Below, in pieces: positions 1 to 5,005 of a stretch of 5,005 nucleotides of DNA. The notes beneath the pieces are model-generated. The model saw nothing but the letters and a program-made list of their open reading frames with translations, had not been told where the DNA came from and did not search any database. This DNA is from Demequinaceae bacterium UBA4004 (GTDB lineage Bacteria > Actinomycetota > Actinomycetes > Actinomycetales > Demequinaceae), in assembly GCA_002384765.1 (NCBI GenBank), contig DGBM01000326.1:1-5005 (forward strand), given 5' to 3'. The position numbers were made by a program, and so were the translations under genes. How positions within the stretch are numbered: the stretch's first letter is position 1; every line of letters begins with the position of its first letter.

Positions 1-116
1 CTGCAGGTAGTTCCACGCCAACAGGTGCTCCGTCCGCTCGCGTCGCGACGATCGTTTCCCATTCTGCCGCGGAGGCGTTGACCGAGAAGTGATCCCGCAT
101 CGATCGGTCACGCTCT

Positions 117-134
117 GGTTGCCTGTCGGCAACC
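117..134. terminator. Hairpin upstream of mannosyltransferase gene
   Basis: A perfect 7-bp inverted repeat, GGTTGCC-TGTC-GGCAACC, forms a stem with a 4-base loop. It is followed by CGTTCTG, not a clear run of T, so it is not a canonical intrinsic terminator, although U-poor terminators are common in actinobacteria. It lies 25 bases after the possible plus-strand stop at 90-92 and 40 bases before the mannosyltransferase start. It could equally be an operator, because its left arm includes TTGCCT (119-124), a possible -35 element. Confidence 0.35.
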
Positions 135-149
135 GTTCTGCGCTGTACT
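119..149 (+). promoter_or_regulatory. Possible promoter of the mannosyltransferase gene
   Basis: TTGCCT at 119-124 resembles a -35 box and TGTACT at 144-149 resembles a -10 box (4 of 6 match to TATAAT), but the 19-base spacing is longer than ideal. A transcript from here would begin around 156 and give a short leader carrying the GGAGG at 165-169. This is a weak prediction; it is listed because its position agrees with the proposed start at 174. Confidence 0.2.
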
Positions 150-164
150 GCCTAGCACGAGCGC

Positions 165-169
165 GGAGG
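165..169 (+). promoter_or_regulatory. Ribosome binding site deciding the mannosyltransferase start
   Basis: GGAGG is the only strong Shine-Dalgarno match near the beginning of this open frame. Only 4 bases separate it from CTG 174, which is slightly short; the gap to CTG 186 is 16 bases, which is too long. No ATG, GTG or TTG lies in frame between it and 312, so it favours a CTG start at 174. Confidence 0.45.
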
Positions 170-173
170 GAAA

Positions 174-1415
174 CTGAACGAGTCGCTGAGCATCGAACCC
201 CCGAAGCGCGGCCAAGGCCGCCTCGGCTGGGATCGCGTACGCCACTCGAGCGCCCTGCGCATCGCCGCGATCTATCTTGCGTCGCGCTGCGTCACCACCG
301 GATTCCTCCTGGTGGCCGGACTGCTGTCGCCTCCCGGCTCGAGATTCGGGCCGTTCGCGAGCATGCCCACTCTGGTACTCGCATGGGATGCGCAGTGGTA
401 CCAGCGCATCGCCGTAGAGGGCTACCCGGCTCACCTCCCCCTCACTGACGCGGGAGATGTCGCCCACAACGCCTGGGCGTTCATGCCCGTGTACCCGTGG
501 TTGGCTGCCGCAACCGGAACGCTACTCGGGTCGTGGGCGGCGGGCGGGGTCCTGATCGCACTGGTCGCGGGGTACTTCTGCTGTCTAGTGTTGCGGCAGA
601 GCCTGGTCAAGTCGGTGGGCGAGTCGGCTTCACTGTGGGCGGTCGCGTTCTTCGCCTCGGCACCGCTCGCCGCGATGTTCCAGGTCGCCTACGCGGAGAC
701 GCTCTTCCTTCTGCTGATCATGCTGGGCATCGTCTGCCTGCAGCGGCGCGCGTACCGCTGGCTGTACCTGATCGTTCCGGTGATGGCGTTCGTGCGACCC
801 GGGGTGCTCGCCTTTGCACTCACGTTGGGATGCCTGGGCATGTGGCGGTGGTGCAAGCGCCGCTCCGTACGCCTCCAGAAGCACGAACTTGCGCATCTGG
901 CCGCCCTGACCCTGATCTCGGCGGCGCTCGGCTTCTCCTGGTCGGTCATCGCCGGAGCGGTGACTGGGCAGCCCGACGCCTATCTGCAGACCGAACTGTC
1001 CTGGCGTCGGCTCTGGATGGGCGACGACGGCGGGTTCGTTCCCTTCGAGGGTTGGTTCCAGGCCGGCGACTACTGGTTCCGAGAATGGGGACTGGACCCC
1101 GGGTGGGCTCCGGGCGTGGTCGTGCTCAGCGTCGTGGTCAGCGGGCTCCTCCTCCGATACGAGCCTCACCTGCAACGCCTCGGCGTGGAGATCCGCGTCT
1201 GGGCCGCCAGCTATCTGATCTACCTCCTCGCCGTATTCCTCCCCCAATCGAGCCTGCTCAGACTGCTGTTCCCCCTCGCTCCGCTCTGGGGTGCGGTGGC
1301 TCAACCGCGGAGCCTCGCCTGGCGAATCAGCGTGCTCATAGCCTGCCTGGCCTGGCAAGCCTGGTGGATCTGGAACGTCTACGGGCTGGGCGACCAGTTC
1401 TGGCACATCCCGTGA
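174..1415 (+). CDS. PIG-V-like membrane mannosyltransferase, probable CTG start
   Basis: This is a polytopic integral membrane protein, 413 residues from the CTG at 174. Known family: PIG-V/Gpi18-related GT-C enzymes (COG5542) are thought to transfer mannose from polyprenyl-phosphate-mannose to envelope glycolipids or glycoproteins on the outer face of the membrane. Seen here: a first hydrophobic helix (about residues 28-53, IAAIYLASRCVTTGFLLVAG), then the family's loop motif WDAQWYQRIAVEGYP (about 71-85) with the likely catalytic Asp72, then FMPVYPWL (about 103-110), followed by several further hydrophobic segments to the C terminus. Start choice: the frame is open from 156, just after TAG at 153-155. 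The first conventional start is GTG at 312, but that lies inside the first membrane helix and has no ribosome binding site. GGAGG at 165-169 sits 4 bases before CTG 174; CTG 186 is an alternative. The acceptor substrate cannot be told from sequence. The gene appears to stand alone. Confidence 0.85.
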   Translation: MNESLSIEPPKRGQGRLGWDRVRHSSALRIAAIYLASRCVTTGFLLVAGLLSPPGSRFGPFASMPTLVLAWDAQWYQRIAVEGYPAHLPLTDAGDVAHNAWAFMPVYPWLAAATGTLLGSWAAGGVLIALVAGYFCCLVLRQSLVKSVGESASLWAVAFFASAPLAAMFQVAYAETLFLLLIMLGIVCLQRRAYRWLYLIVPVMAFVRPGVLAFALTLGCLGMWRWCKRRSVRLQKHELAHLAALTLISAALGFSWSVIAGAVTGQPDAYLQTELSWRRLWMGDDGGFVPFEGWFQAGDYWFREWGLDPGWAPGVVVLSVVVSGLLLRYEPHLQRLGVEIRVWAASYLIYLLAVFLPQSSLLRLLFPLAPLWGAVAQPRSLAWRISVLIACLAWQAWWIWNVYGLGDQFWHIP

Positions 1416-1604
1416 TCCGACGTCGAAGTACGAGATCGAGCCGGCCGTTCTGCGTCCGACCACGACCGATCTGTTCTTCTATGAGCGGAACGATGCCACC
1501 GAAATACCCGATCGGCATCGCCACCGCCATCCCTGCGAGCGCGAATCCGGCGATAAGGCTTGATGTCCGCTGCGACCAGTTGCGGAAGTCCCAGCGGGAC
1601 GCCC
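1416..1604. other. Intergenic stretch without a convincing gene
   Basis: This stretch lies between the mannosyltransferase stop and the recognisable TetR remnant. The TetR frame contains stops at 1482-1484 and 1554-1556. The minus strand encodes one hydrophobic, protein-like run (SLIAGFALAGMAVAMPIGYF, roughly 1565-1506), but it has no ribosome binding site and no recognisable family, and its frame runs on as antisense of the mannosyltransferase. No clear factor-independent terminator is visible after the mannosyltransferase. The region may be decayed coding DNA, including lost parts of the TetR gene. Confidence 0.5.
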
Positions 1605-1958
1605 TCGACTCGGTCCGGTCCTGCCACACTGCGACACCACGATCGAGTGCTCGGAACATTTCGCAACGCCGGCTTCTCGCTCCCGCTGACAGCGCGCGCC
1701 ATCGCAGCGGTGGACAGCTACATCTACGGCTTCGCCATGCAGGAGAAGACTCTTCCGTTTTCCACCGAGGAGGAGGCCGCGGCGATGGCACAGATCATGC
1801 TCGCCCAGCTCGCAATGGCCGAGTATCCGTACCTCGCCGAGCTGACCGCGAAGCACGTCCTCCAGCCCGGCTACAACTTCAGCAGCGAATTCGACTTCGG
1901 TCTTGACCTGCTCTTGGACGGGCTGGACCGGGCACGACCGGAGCACACGCAGGCTTGA
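1605..1958 (+). pseudogene. TetR-family regulator, C-terminal domain only
   Basis: About 117 residues match the ligand-binding and dimerisation domain of TetR/AcrR-type repressors. The diagnostic run begins PATLRHHDRVLGTFRNAGFS and continues through AVDSYIYGFAMQEKTLPF, EYPYLAELTAKHVLQPGY and FDFGLDLLLDGLDR, which is the normal end of this subfamily. The N-terminal helix-turn-helix domain and the linker helices, together about 100 residues, are missing; the frame upstream of 1560 has stops and no HTH-like sequence. The open frame starts at TTG 1560 or ATG 1563, but the residues before about 1605 do not look like the family, and no ribosome binding site is apparent. In the +2 frame just upstream, DQLRKSQRDAL vaguely resembles a TetR linker helix, so deletion plus frameshift is possible. 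Family identity is fairly sure. Whether it is a dead gene or an expressed DNA-binding-less fragment is inference; I favour dead. It converges on the ABM gene. Confidence 0.75.
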
Positions 1959-1995
1959 GTTTCCGAGGCCTCACGGCAGCGAAAACCTGCATCGT

Positions 1996-2958
1996 CTAGG
2001 CGACGAGAGAGAGGAGCCAGGCGTAGCAGGCCATCGACGCGGCGTAGACGACGAGGAGGATGCCGAATCCCAGGATCTGCGCGCGCCAGCCGGGCTTCGG
2101 CTTGAGCCACCACGCGAAGCGCTTGAACACCCAGGGCATCACGAACCAGCCGAGCAGCTGCGTGCTGACGAAGTTGCCGACGAACAGCGATAGCCAGAAC
2201 GGAATGGAGTGCGGGCCTTCGAAGAGCGGTGTGCTCACGAAATAGCCCCACGCGAAGACGATCGGGTACAGCGCCAACAGAACGAGCAGATTGTTCTTCA
2301 TCACCGGTTCGCGAACGGTCTGCGTCCGCGGCCCCCAGAAGTCGAAGCCGAAGCTTGTCTTCTCGACCGACATGTCGGCGTTGAACCGCTGCCCCTCAGC
2401 CAGGAGGCGTGTCCGCTCATCGGACTCGATCCAGGCCGCCAGGTTCTCATCGGTATCGAACGTGAGGATGACGACCCACTCCTCCTGGACCCCCGCGACC
2501 GGACGTTGGACCCGGTGGCCGCGGAATCCGCGAAATCGCGCCTCGGCATCCGAGATGCGCTCCTGCCAGGCGAGGAACTCGTCGTCCAACCCCTGCGGCA
2601 CTCTCGAGGAGATGATCACCGACACGCCATCAGTGCTTTCCGGGGATTCCTCACGGAACAGCGCGACGTCCTCGTCGAGGATCTCCAGATCATCGATCTG
2701 CGCGTAGCCGGCATGCCTGGCCGGACTGGCCAGCCACGCGCGCGCCGAGTCCGCATTCGCGAAGCGCTGCACGAGGGTCCAGTCGTCCCGTGTCGGCGAG
2801 GGAGTGATCACCGTGCCGCCGACGTACCCCGGCGCGGCGGCGAGCGCCTCGCCTGACGACTCGATCCACTTCTCGAACGCGGCGGTGTCGTCGGCGGCGA
2901 CTTTGCGGTGGATGACGAGAGAGACGGGGACGTCGTCGACGACGGCGAGACTCTTCAC
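1996..2958 (-). CDS. Tandem ABM-domain protein with C-terminal membrane anchor
   Basis: This 320-residue protein fits COG3224, the antibiotic-biosynthesis-monooxygenase (ABM) superfamily proteins with a membrane tail. Domain 1 covers about residues 11-95 (VSLVIHRKV, then APGYVGGTV, then WTLVQRFANADSARAWLAS). Domain 2 covers about 111-193 and repeats the pattern (VSVIISSRV, then FRGFRGHRV, then WVVILTFDTDENLAAWIES). ABM folds are dimeric ferredoxin-like barrels; some oxidise aromatic substrates or cleave haem without a cofactor, but many have no known activity, so the name should not be taken as function. Three hydrophobic helices follow, at about 222-243, 252-277 and 293-317, with a basic segment (KRFAWWLKPKPGWR) between the last two. 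The start is GTG 2958, because it lies 5 bases after the upstream stop and precedes domain 1 closely; longer in-frame starts would overlap the deaminase. A ribosome site is weak (AGCGGA), suggesting translational coupling to the deaminase gene. Confidence 0.85.
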   Translation of the reverse strand: MKSLAVVDDVPVSLVIHRKVAADDTAAFEKWIESSGEALAAAPGYVGGTVITPSPTRDDWTLVQRFANADSARAWLASPARHAGYAQIDDLEILDEDVALFREESPESTDGVSVIISSRVPQGLDDEFLAWQERISDAEARFRGFRGHRVQRPVAGVQEEWVVILTFDTDENLAAWIESDERTRLLAEGQRFNADMSVEKTSFGFDFWGPRTQTVREPVMKNNLLVLLALYPIVFAWGYFVSTPLFEGPHSIPFWLSLFVGNFVSTQLLGWFVMPWVFKRFAWWLKPKPGWRAQILGFGILLVVYAASMACYAWLLSLVA

Positions 2959-2963
2959 GGGCG

Positions 2964-4370
2964 TCAGTTCCGCTTGTAGAGGCGCACGCCGGCGACCCAG
3001 GTCTCGTCGACGTTCCGGTCGTCGCCGACCATCATGATGCCGAAGAGCGCGTGCGCGGCCTCGTCCATCGTGGTGGGTCCGGCGGCGTCGAAGAACAGCG
3101 ACTCGTGCCACTCCATTGCGCTCGGCCCGGCGTTCCAGTCGAGGGCCACGAAGTCGGCCGTCTTGCCCACTTCGAAGTTGCCGACCAGGTCATCGATGTA
3201 GAGCCCCTCAGCCCCGCCCAACGTCACAGACCAGAACGCGCGGTAGGGCGAGAGCTTGCTGCGCTCTGATTGAGCCAGGTCCTGGGTGATGCGATTCGTG
3301 CTGCCGTCGAGGAGTGTGTTGCCCAGCATCCCGACCTTGTACGCCTCGTCCAGCACGCTGATCATGCTGAACCGGTTGCCGCCTCCCATGTCGGTGCCGA
3401 ACGACATCTTCACTCGCCGGTCGGGGTCGGTCGCCTTGCCGAGACGGAAGATCCCGCTCCCGAGGAACAGGTTCGAGCACGGGCAGAACACGACGGCCGC
3501 GCCGCTGTCGGACAGACGGCCGAACTCATTGTCGGAGAGCCAGATCGCGTGGCCGCCCGAGAACTTGGGTCCGACCAGTCCGTACTTCTCATAGACCCCG
3601 AGGTAGTCGGTGCAGTCCGGGTGCGCGCGCAGAACGTTGGTGATCTCGAGCGGGTTCTCCGAGATGTGGGTGTTGACCCACAGATCAGGATGCTCCTCCT
3701 TCAGCCTCTGACAGGCCAGAAGGAGCTCTCCCGTCGCACCCAGGGCGAAGCGCGGCGTTATCGCATAGAGGTTGCGGCCCTTGCCGTGGTACTTCTCGAT
3801 CATCGCCTTGCTGTCGGCGTAGAACTCCTCCGGAGTGCTCGTGGTGTTCTCCGGCGCGAACTGGTCTATGCCGGTGACGCCGCCGATGACGAGCATGTTG
3901 CGGCGCGAGGCGGCTTCGAAGAACTCTTCGGTGGCCACGGGCGAGGTCGTCGTGAACGCCTGTACCGTCGTCGTTCCGCCCGCGAGCACATTCTCGAAGA
4001 ATCGCTCCGAACCCTTGTGCGCGTAATCGTGATCGCTGTACCGCGCCTCCTCGGGAAAGACGGTATCGTTGAGCCACGGCAGCAGCTGCTGGCCGAAGGC
4101 GCCGAGGACGCGAGTCTGAGGTACGTGCACGTGCCCGTCGATGAACCCCGGCGTGATGATCCGATCTTCGATGACGGTGATCTCGATGCCTGGGTGCTCC
4201 GCGGAGATATCGGCGAAGGGCCCGAACGCGACGATGACGCCGTCGCGGTCGACGACGAGCAGTCCGTCCGGCAAGAACCGGGCCGCGTGGTGTTCCCTGC
4301 CGACATGCTTCCAGGGGTCGTCTATGAAGTCGAAGAACTTTCCACGGATTCCAGAGTCGACGATGATCAT
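2964..4370 (-). CDS. guaD: Guanine deaminase
   Basis: This is a complete 468-residue zinc amidohydrolase (COG0402) predicted to hydrolyse guanine to xanthine and ammonia in the cytosol. The guanine-deaminase-specific run PGFIDGHVHVPQTRVLGAFG is followed by QQLLPWLNDTVFPEE. Predicted zinc ligands are His80 and His82 (HVH), His235 (NTHISEN), His274 (GGHAIWLSD) and Asp327 (FGTDMGG). Glu238 is the likely catalytic acid/base; Gln85, Arg207 and Phe208 match positions that bind guanine in the characterised human enzyme, with near-identical spacing. CPCSNLFLGSGIF (296-308) is also typical. Length is normal and no key residue is missing. ATG 4370 is the only plausible start, since an in-frame TAG lies 45 bases upstream with no start codon between. 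AAAGG lies only one base from the ATG, which is poor spacing and may mean a leaderless or near-leaderless transcript. It is first in an operon with the membrane-anchored ABM gene. Confidence 0.93.
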   Translation of the reverse strand: MIIVDSGIRGKFFDFIDDPWKHVGREHHAARFLPDGLLVVDRDGVIVAFGPFADISAEHPGIEITVIEDRIITPGFIDGHVHVPQTRVLGAFGQQLLPWLNDTVFPEEARYSDHDYAHKGSERFFENVLAGGTTTVQAFTTTSPVATEEFFEAASRRNMLVIGGVTGIDQFAPENTTSTPEEFYADSKAMIEKYHGKGRNLYAITPRFALGATGELLLACQRLKEEHPDLWVNTHISENPLEITNVLRAHPDCTDYLGVYEKYGLVGPKFSGGHAIWLSDNEFGRLSDSGAAVVFCPCSNLFLGSGIFRLGKATDPDRRVKMSFGTDMGGGNRFSMISVLDEAYKVGMLGNTLLDGSTNRITQDLAQSERSKLSPYRAFWSVTLGGAEGLYIDDLVGNFEVGKTADFVALDWNAGPSAMEWHESLFFDAAGPTTMDEAAHALFGIMMVGDDRNVDETWVAGVRLYKRN

Positions 4371-4371
4371 G

Positions 4372-4398
4372 CCTTTCGCGGTATACGTGCGTGAAAGG
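4372..4398 (-). promoter_or_regulatory. Dyad and -10-like box at the guaD start
   Basis: Read on the minus strand, CCTTTCACG and CGCGAAAGG flank a 9-base centre; the arms match at 8 of 9 positions. TATACC (4385-4380) lies across the centre and right arm and resembles a -10 element, with only a weak -35 candidate (GTTCCA) 17 bases upstream. A transcript from this box would start close to the ATG. A repressor bound to the dyad would cover the promoter. In RNA, the dyad would instead pair the AAAGG next to the start codon. The repeat is seen directly; function is inferred. Confidence 0.5.
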
Positions 4399-4516
4399 GC
4401 GATGGAACGCTACCCCCCGGACGGTTCGAGTCCCATCATGGCACAACGAACGCGCTCGTCCGGCAGGCGGGTATCATAGTAGTTCCGGCGAATGTCGGAT
4501 CAGGGAAGACTTCTCG

Positions 4517-4547
4517 TTGACCGTTGGGCTATCTGGCCGGCCACGAT
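4517..4547 (+). promoter_or_regulatory. Possible promoter of the DUF1611 gene
   Basis: TTGACC at 4517-4522 matches the -35 consensus at 5 of 6 bases. The only -10 candidate at usable distance is CACGAT (4542-4547), a poor match with 19-base spacing. If real, transcription would start near 4555, directly at the palindrome at 4557-4576, which is a common position for a repressor operator. Confidence 0.25.
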
Positions 4548-4556
4548 TCCGTCGCC

Positions 4557-4576
4557 TCCTCTGAATATTCAGAGGA
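4557..4576. promoter_or_regulatory. Perfect 20-bp palindrome containing the DUF1611 ribosome binding site
   Basis: TCCTCTGAATATTCAGAGGA is a perfect palindrome, AT-rich at its centre in otherwise GC-rich DNA. Its right arm contains AGAGG (4571-4575), the Shine-Dalgarno sequence of the gene starting 6 bases later at 4582. This form suits the operator of a dimeric repressor with the site near the transcription start. A cruciform or RNA hairpin hiding the ribosome site is less likely, because the perfect palindrome has no loop unless its central bases unpair. Confidence 0.6.
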
Positions 4577-4581
4577 TTGTC

Positions 4582-5005
4582 ATGCTCCTGTCTACCCCCA
4601 GTTCCGATTTCGTCACGGCCTCGCTGCCCGACGGCACCACGGCCATCGTCTATTGCGAGGGTCAATTCGGCGAGCAGGATGGCAAAACAGCCAACGGGCT
4701 GGTGCGTCATTCCGAGAAGTACGAGATCTTGAGCGTCATCGACAGCACGCATTCCGGAGCGGATGCCGGCATGTTTCTCGACGGCACGCCCAACGGCATC
4801 CCCGTGCTCGCAACCCTCGCCGAAGCCATCGCCCACGCCGGGCGCGTTCCCGACTATCTCATCTGCGGTGTCGCACCCGCCGATGGACTCCTCACGAGCG
4901 CTCAGCGGGTCGTGCTGCTCGAGGGCATCGCCCGGGGCATGCACATCATCAACGGCCTCCACGAATTCCTCAATGACGACATCGAGTTCGCAGCCGCCAG
5001 TCTCC
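4582..5005 (+). CDS. DUF1611 family protein (DgcN-like), N-terminal part
   Basis: The gene runs off the right edge; 141 residues are present, roughly 40 percent of the usual 350 or so. The start is ATG 4582, with AGAGG 6 bases upstream. The visible part is the Rossmann-like N-terminal domain of DUF1611/COG3367 proteins: AIVYCEGQFGEQDGKTANGL (21-40), then ILSVIDSTHSG (49-59), then LDGTPNGIPVL (66-76), then ICGVAPADGLL (94-104), and finally INGLHEFLNDD (123-133). The P-loop region that gives the family its C-terminal domain would lie beyond the window. In proteobacteria a member, DgcN, is described as an acetyltransferase in D-glutamate catabolism, often beside an enolase-superfamily gene, dgcA. 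Whether this protein shares that role depends on the neighbour to the right, which is not visible. It is divergent from the guaD operon, and the palindrome over its ribosome site suggests repression. Confidence 0.85.
   Translation, partial: MLLSTPSSDFVTASLPDGTTAIVYCEGQFGEQDGKTANGLVRHSEKYEILSVIDSTHSGADAGMFLDGTPNGIPVLATLAEAIAHAGRVPDYLICGVAPADGLLTSAQRVVLLEGIARGMHIINGLHEFLNDDIEFAAASL

Larger units (their letters stand above)
1..155. other. Left edge, no assignable gene
   Basis: No gene can be fixed here. Two weak possibilities compete over the first 100 bases. On the plus strand, a frame open from the window edge ends at a TGA at 90-92 (last residues SHSAAEALTEK), which could be the tail of an upstream gene; the hairpin at 117-134 would suit its terminator. 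On the minus strand, an ATG at 100 opens a frame beginning MRDHFSVNASAAEWETI and running off the edge, which could be the start of a divergent gene, but it has no clear ribosome binding site and uses a rare CTA codon. Neither fragment resembles a family I know. Sequence to the left of the window would decide. Confidence 0.4.
4371..4581. other. Divergent intergenic region, guaD operon versus DUF1611 gene
   Basis: This 211-base spacer separates two divergent genes, so it should carry both promoters. Besides the two inverted repeats listed separately, it contains TATCAT at 4472-4477 (a possible plus-strand -10 with no good -35), a short palindrome TGGCCGGCCA at 4534-4543, and GGTTCGAGTCC at 4423-4433, which resembles the T-loop region of a tRNA. 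No complete tRNA or small protein was found here. Confidence 0.6.

Noticed and set aside
497..1906. Plus-strand open frame of 469 codons across the mannosyltransferase and the TetR remnant
   Set aside because: It is a shifted frame of two recognisable coding regions, with Arg/Pro/Gly-rich composition typical of high-GC shadows.
1959..1995. Possible bidirectional terminator between the convergent TetR remnant and ABM gene
   Set aside because: Only short imperfect pairing (GTTT with AAAC, CCG with CGG) and an 8-base palindrome GAGGCCTC are present; no stable stem with a T run was found.
2959..3111. Longer start for the ABM protein, from 3111
   Set aside because: It would add about 51 Arg-rich residues that overlap the end of guanine deaminase out of frame; the GTG at 2958 directly precedes the conserved ABM domain.
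3270..4394. Long plus-strand open frame of 374 codons opposite the guanine deaminase gene
   Set aside because: It is antisense to a clearly conserved enzyme, is rich in Arg, Val and Glu as expected of a complementary-strand shadow in high-GC DNA, and resembles no family.
4474..4976. Open frames on both strands over the right end (minus 4474-4962, plus 4524-4976)
   Set aside because: They overlap the DUF1611 coding frame starting at 4582, which has strong family motifs and a well-spaced ribosome site and is open to the window edge.

Overview
The window looks like chromosomal DNA from a high-GC actinobacterium. Codon third positions are G/C-rich, there is an actinobacterial PIG-V-like mannosyltransferase, and non-ATG starts are used. 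The gene content would fit a relative of the Microbacteriaceae, but that is an inference from style, not a placement.

Layout, left to right. (1) Positions 1-155 hold no gene I can fix; a 7-bp hairpin lies at 117-134. (2) About 174-1415 (+) encodes a multi-membrane-span mannosyltransferase of the PIG-V/COG5542 kind. Its reading frame extends through an obvious first membrane helix with no ATG, GTG or TTG upstream of it, so a CTG start at 174 is the best candidate. (3) Positions 1416-1604 have no convincing gene. (4) About 1605-1958 (+) is the C-terminal ligand-binding domain of a TetR-family repressor without its DNA-binding half, most likely a gene remnant. (5) 1996-2958 (-) encodes a 320-residue protein with two tandem antibiotic-biosynthesis-monooxygenase (ABM) domains and a C-terminal three-helix membrane anchor. 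(6) 2964-4370 (-) encodes a complete guanine deaminase with all expected zinc ligands and active-site residues. (7) 4371-4581 is a divergent intergenic region with two separate inverted repeats, each overlapping the start signals of the adjacent gene. (8) 4582-5005 (+, cut by the window edge) is the N-terminal part of a DUF1611 (COG3367, DgcN-like) protein.

How the genes relate. The guanine deaminase and ABM-membrane protein form a tight two-gene operon on the minus strand with a 5-bp gap. The deaminase would convert guanine to xanthine for purine salvage or nitrogen acquisition; the role of the membrane-anchored ABM protein is not known to me. The DUF1611 gene is transcribed away from this operon, so the 211-bp spacer probably carries both promoters. 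The most interesting structures are a perfect 20-bp palindrome containing the Shine-Dalgarno sequence of the DUF1611 gene, and a 27-bp dyad ending one base before the guanine deaminase ATG. I found no CRISPR array, insertion sequence, phage gene or complete RNA gene, and no strong evidence of a wholly new system.
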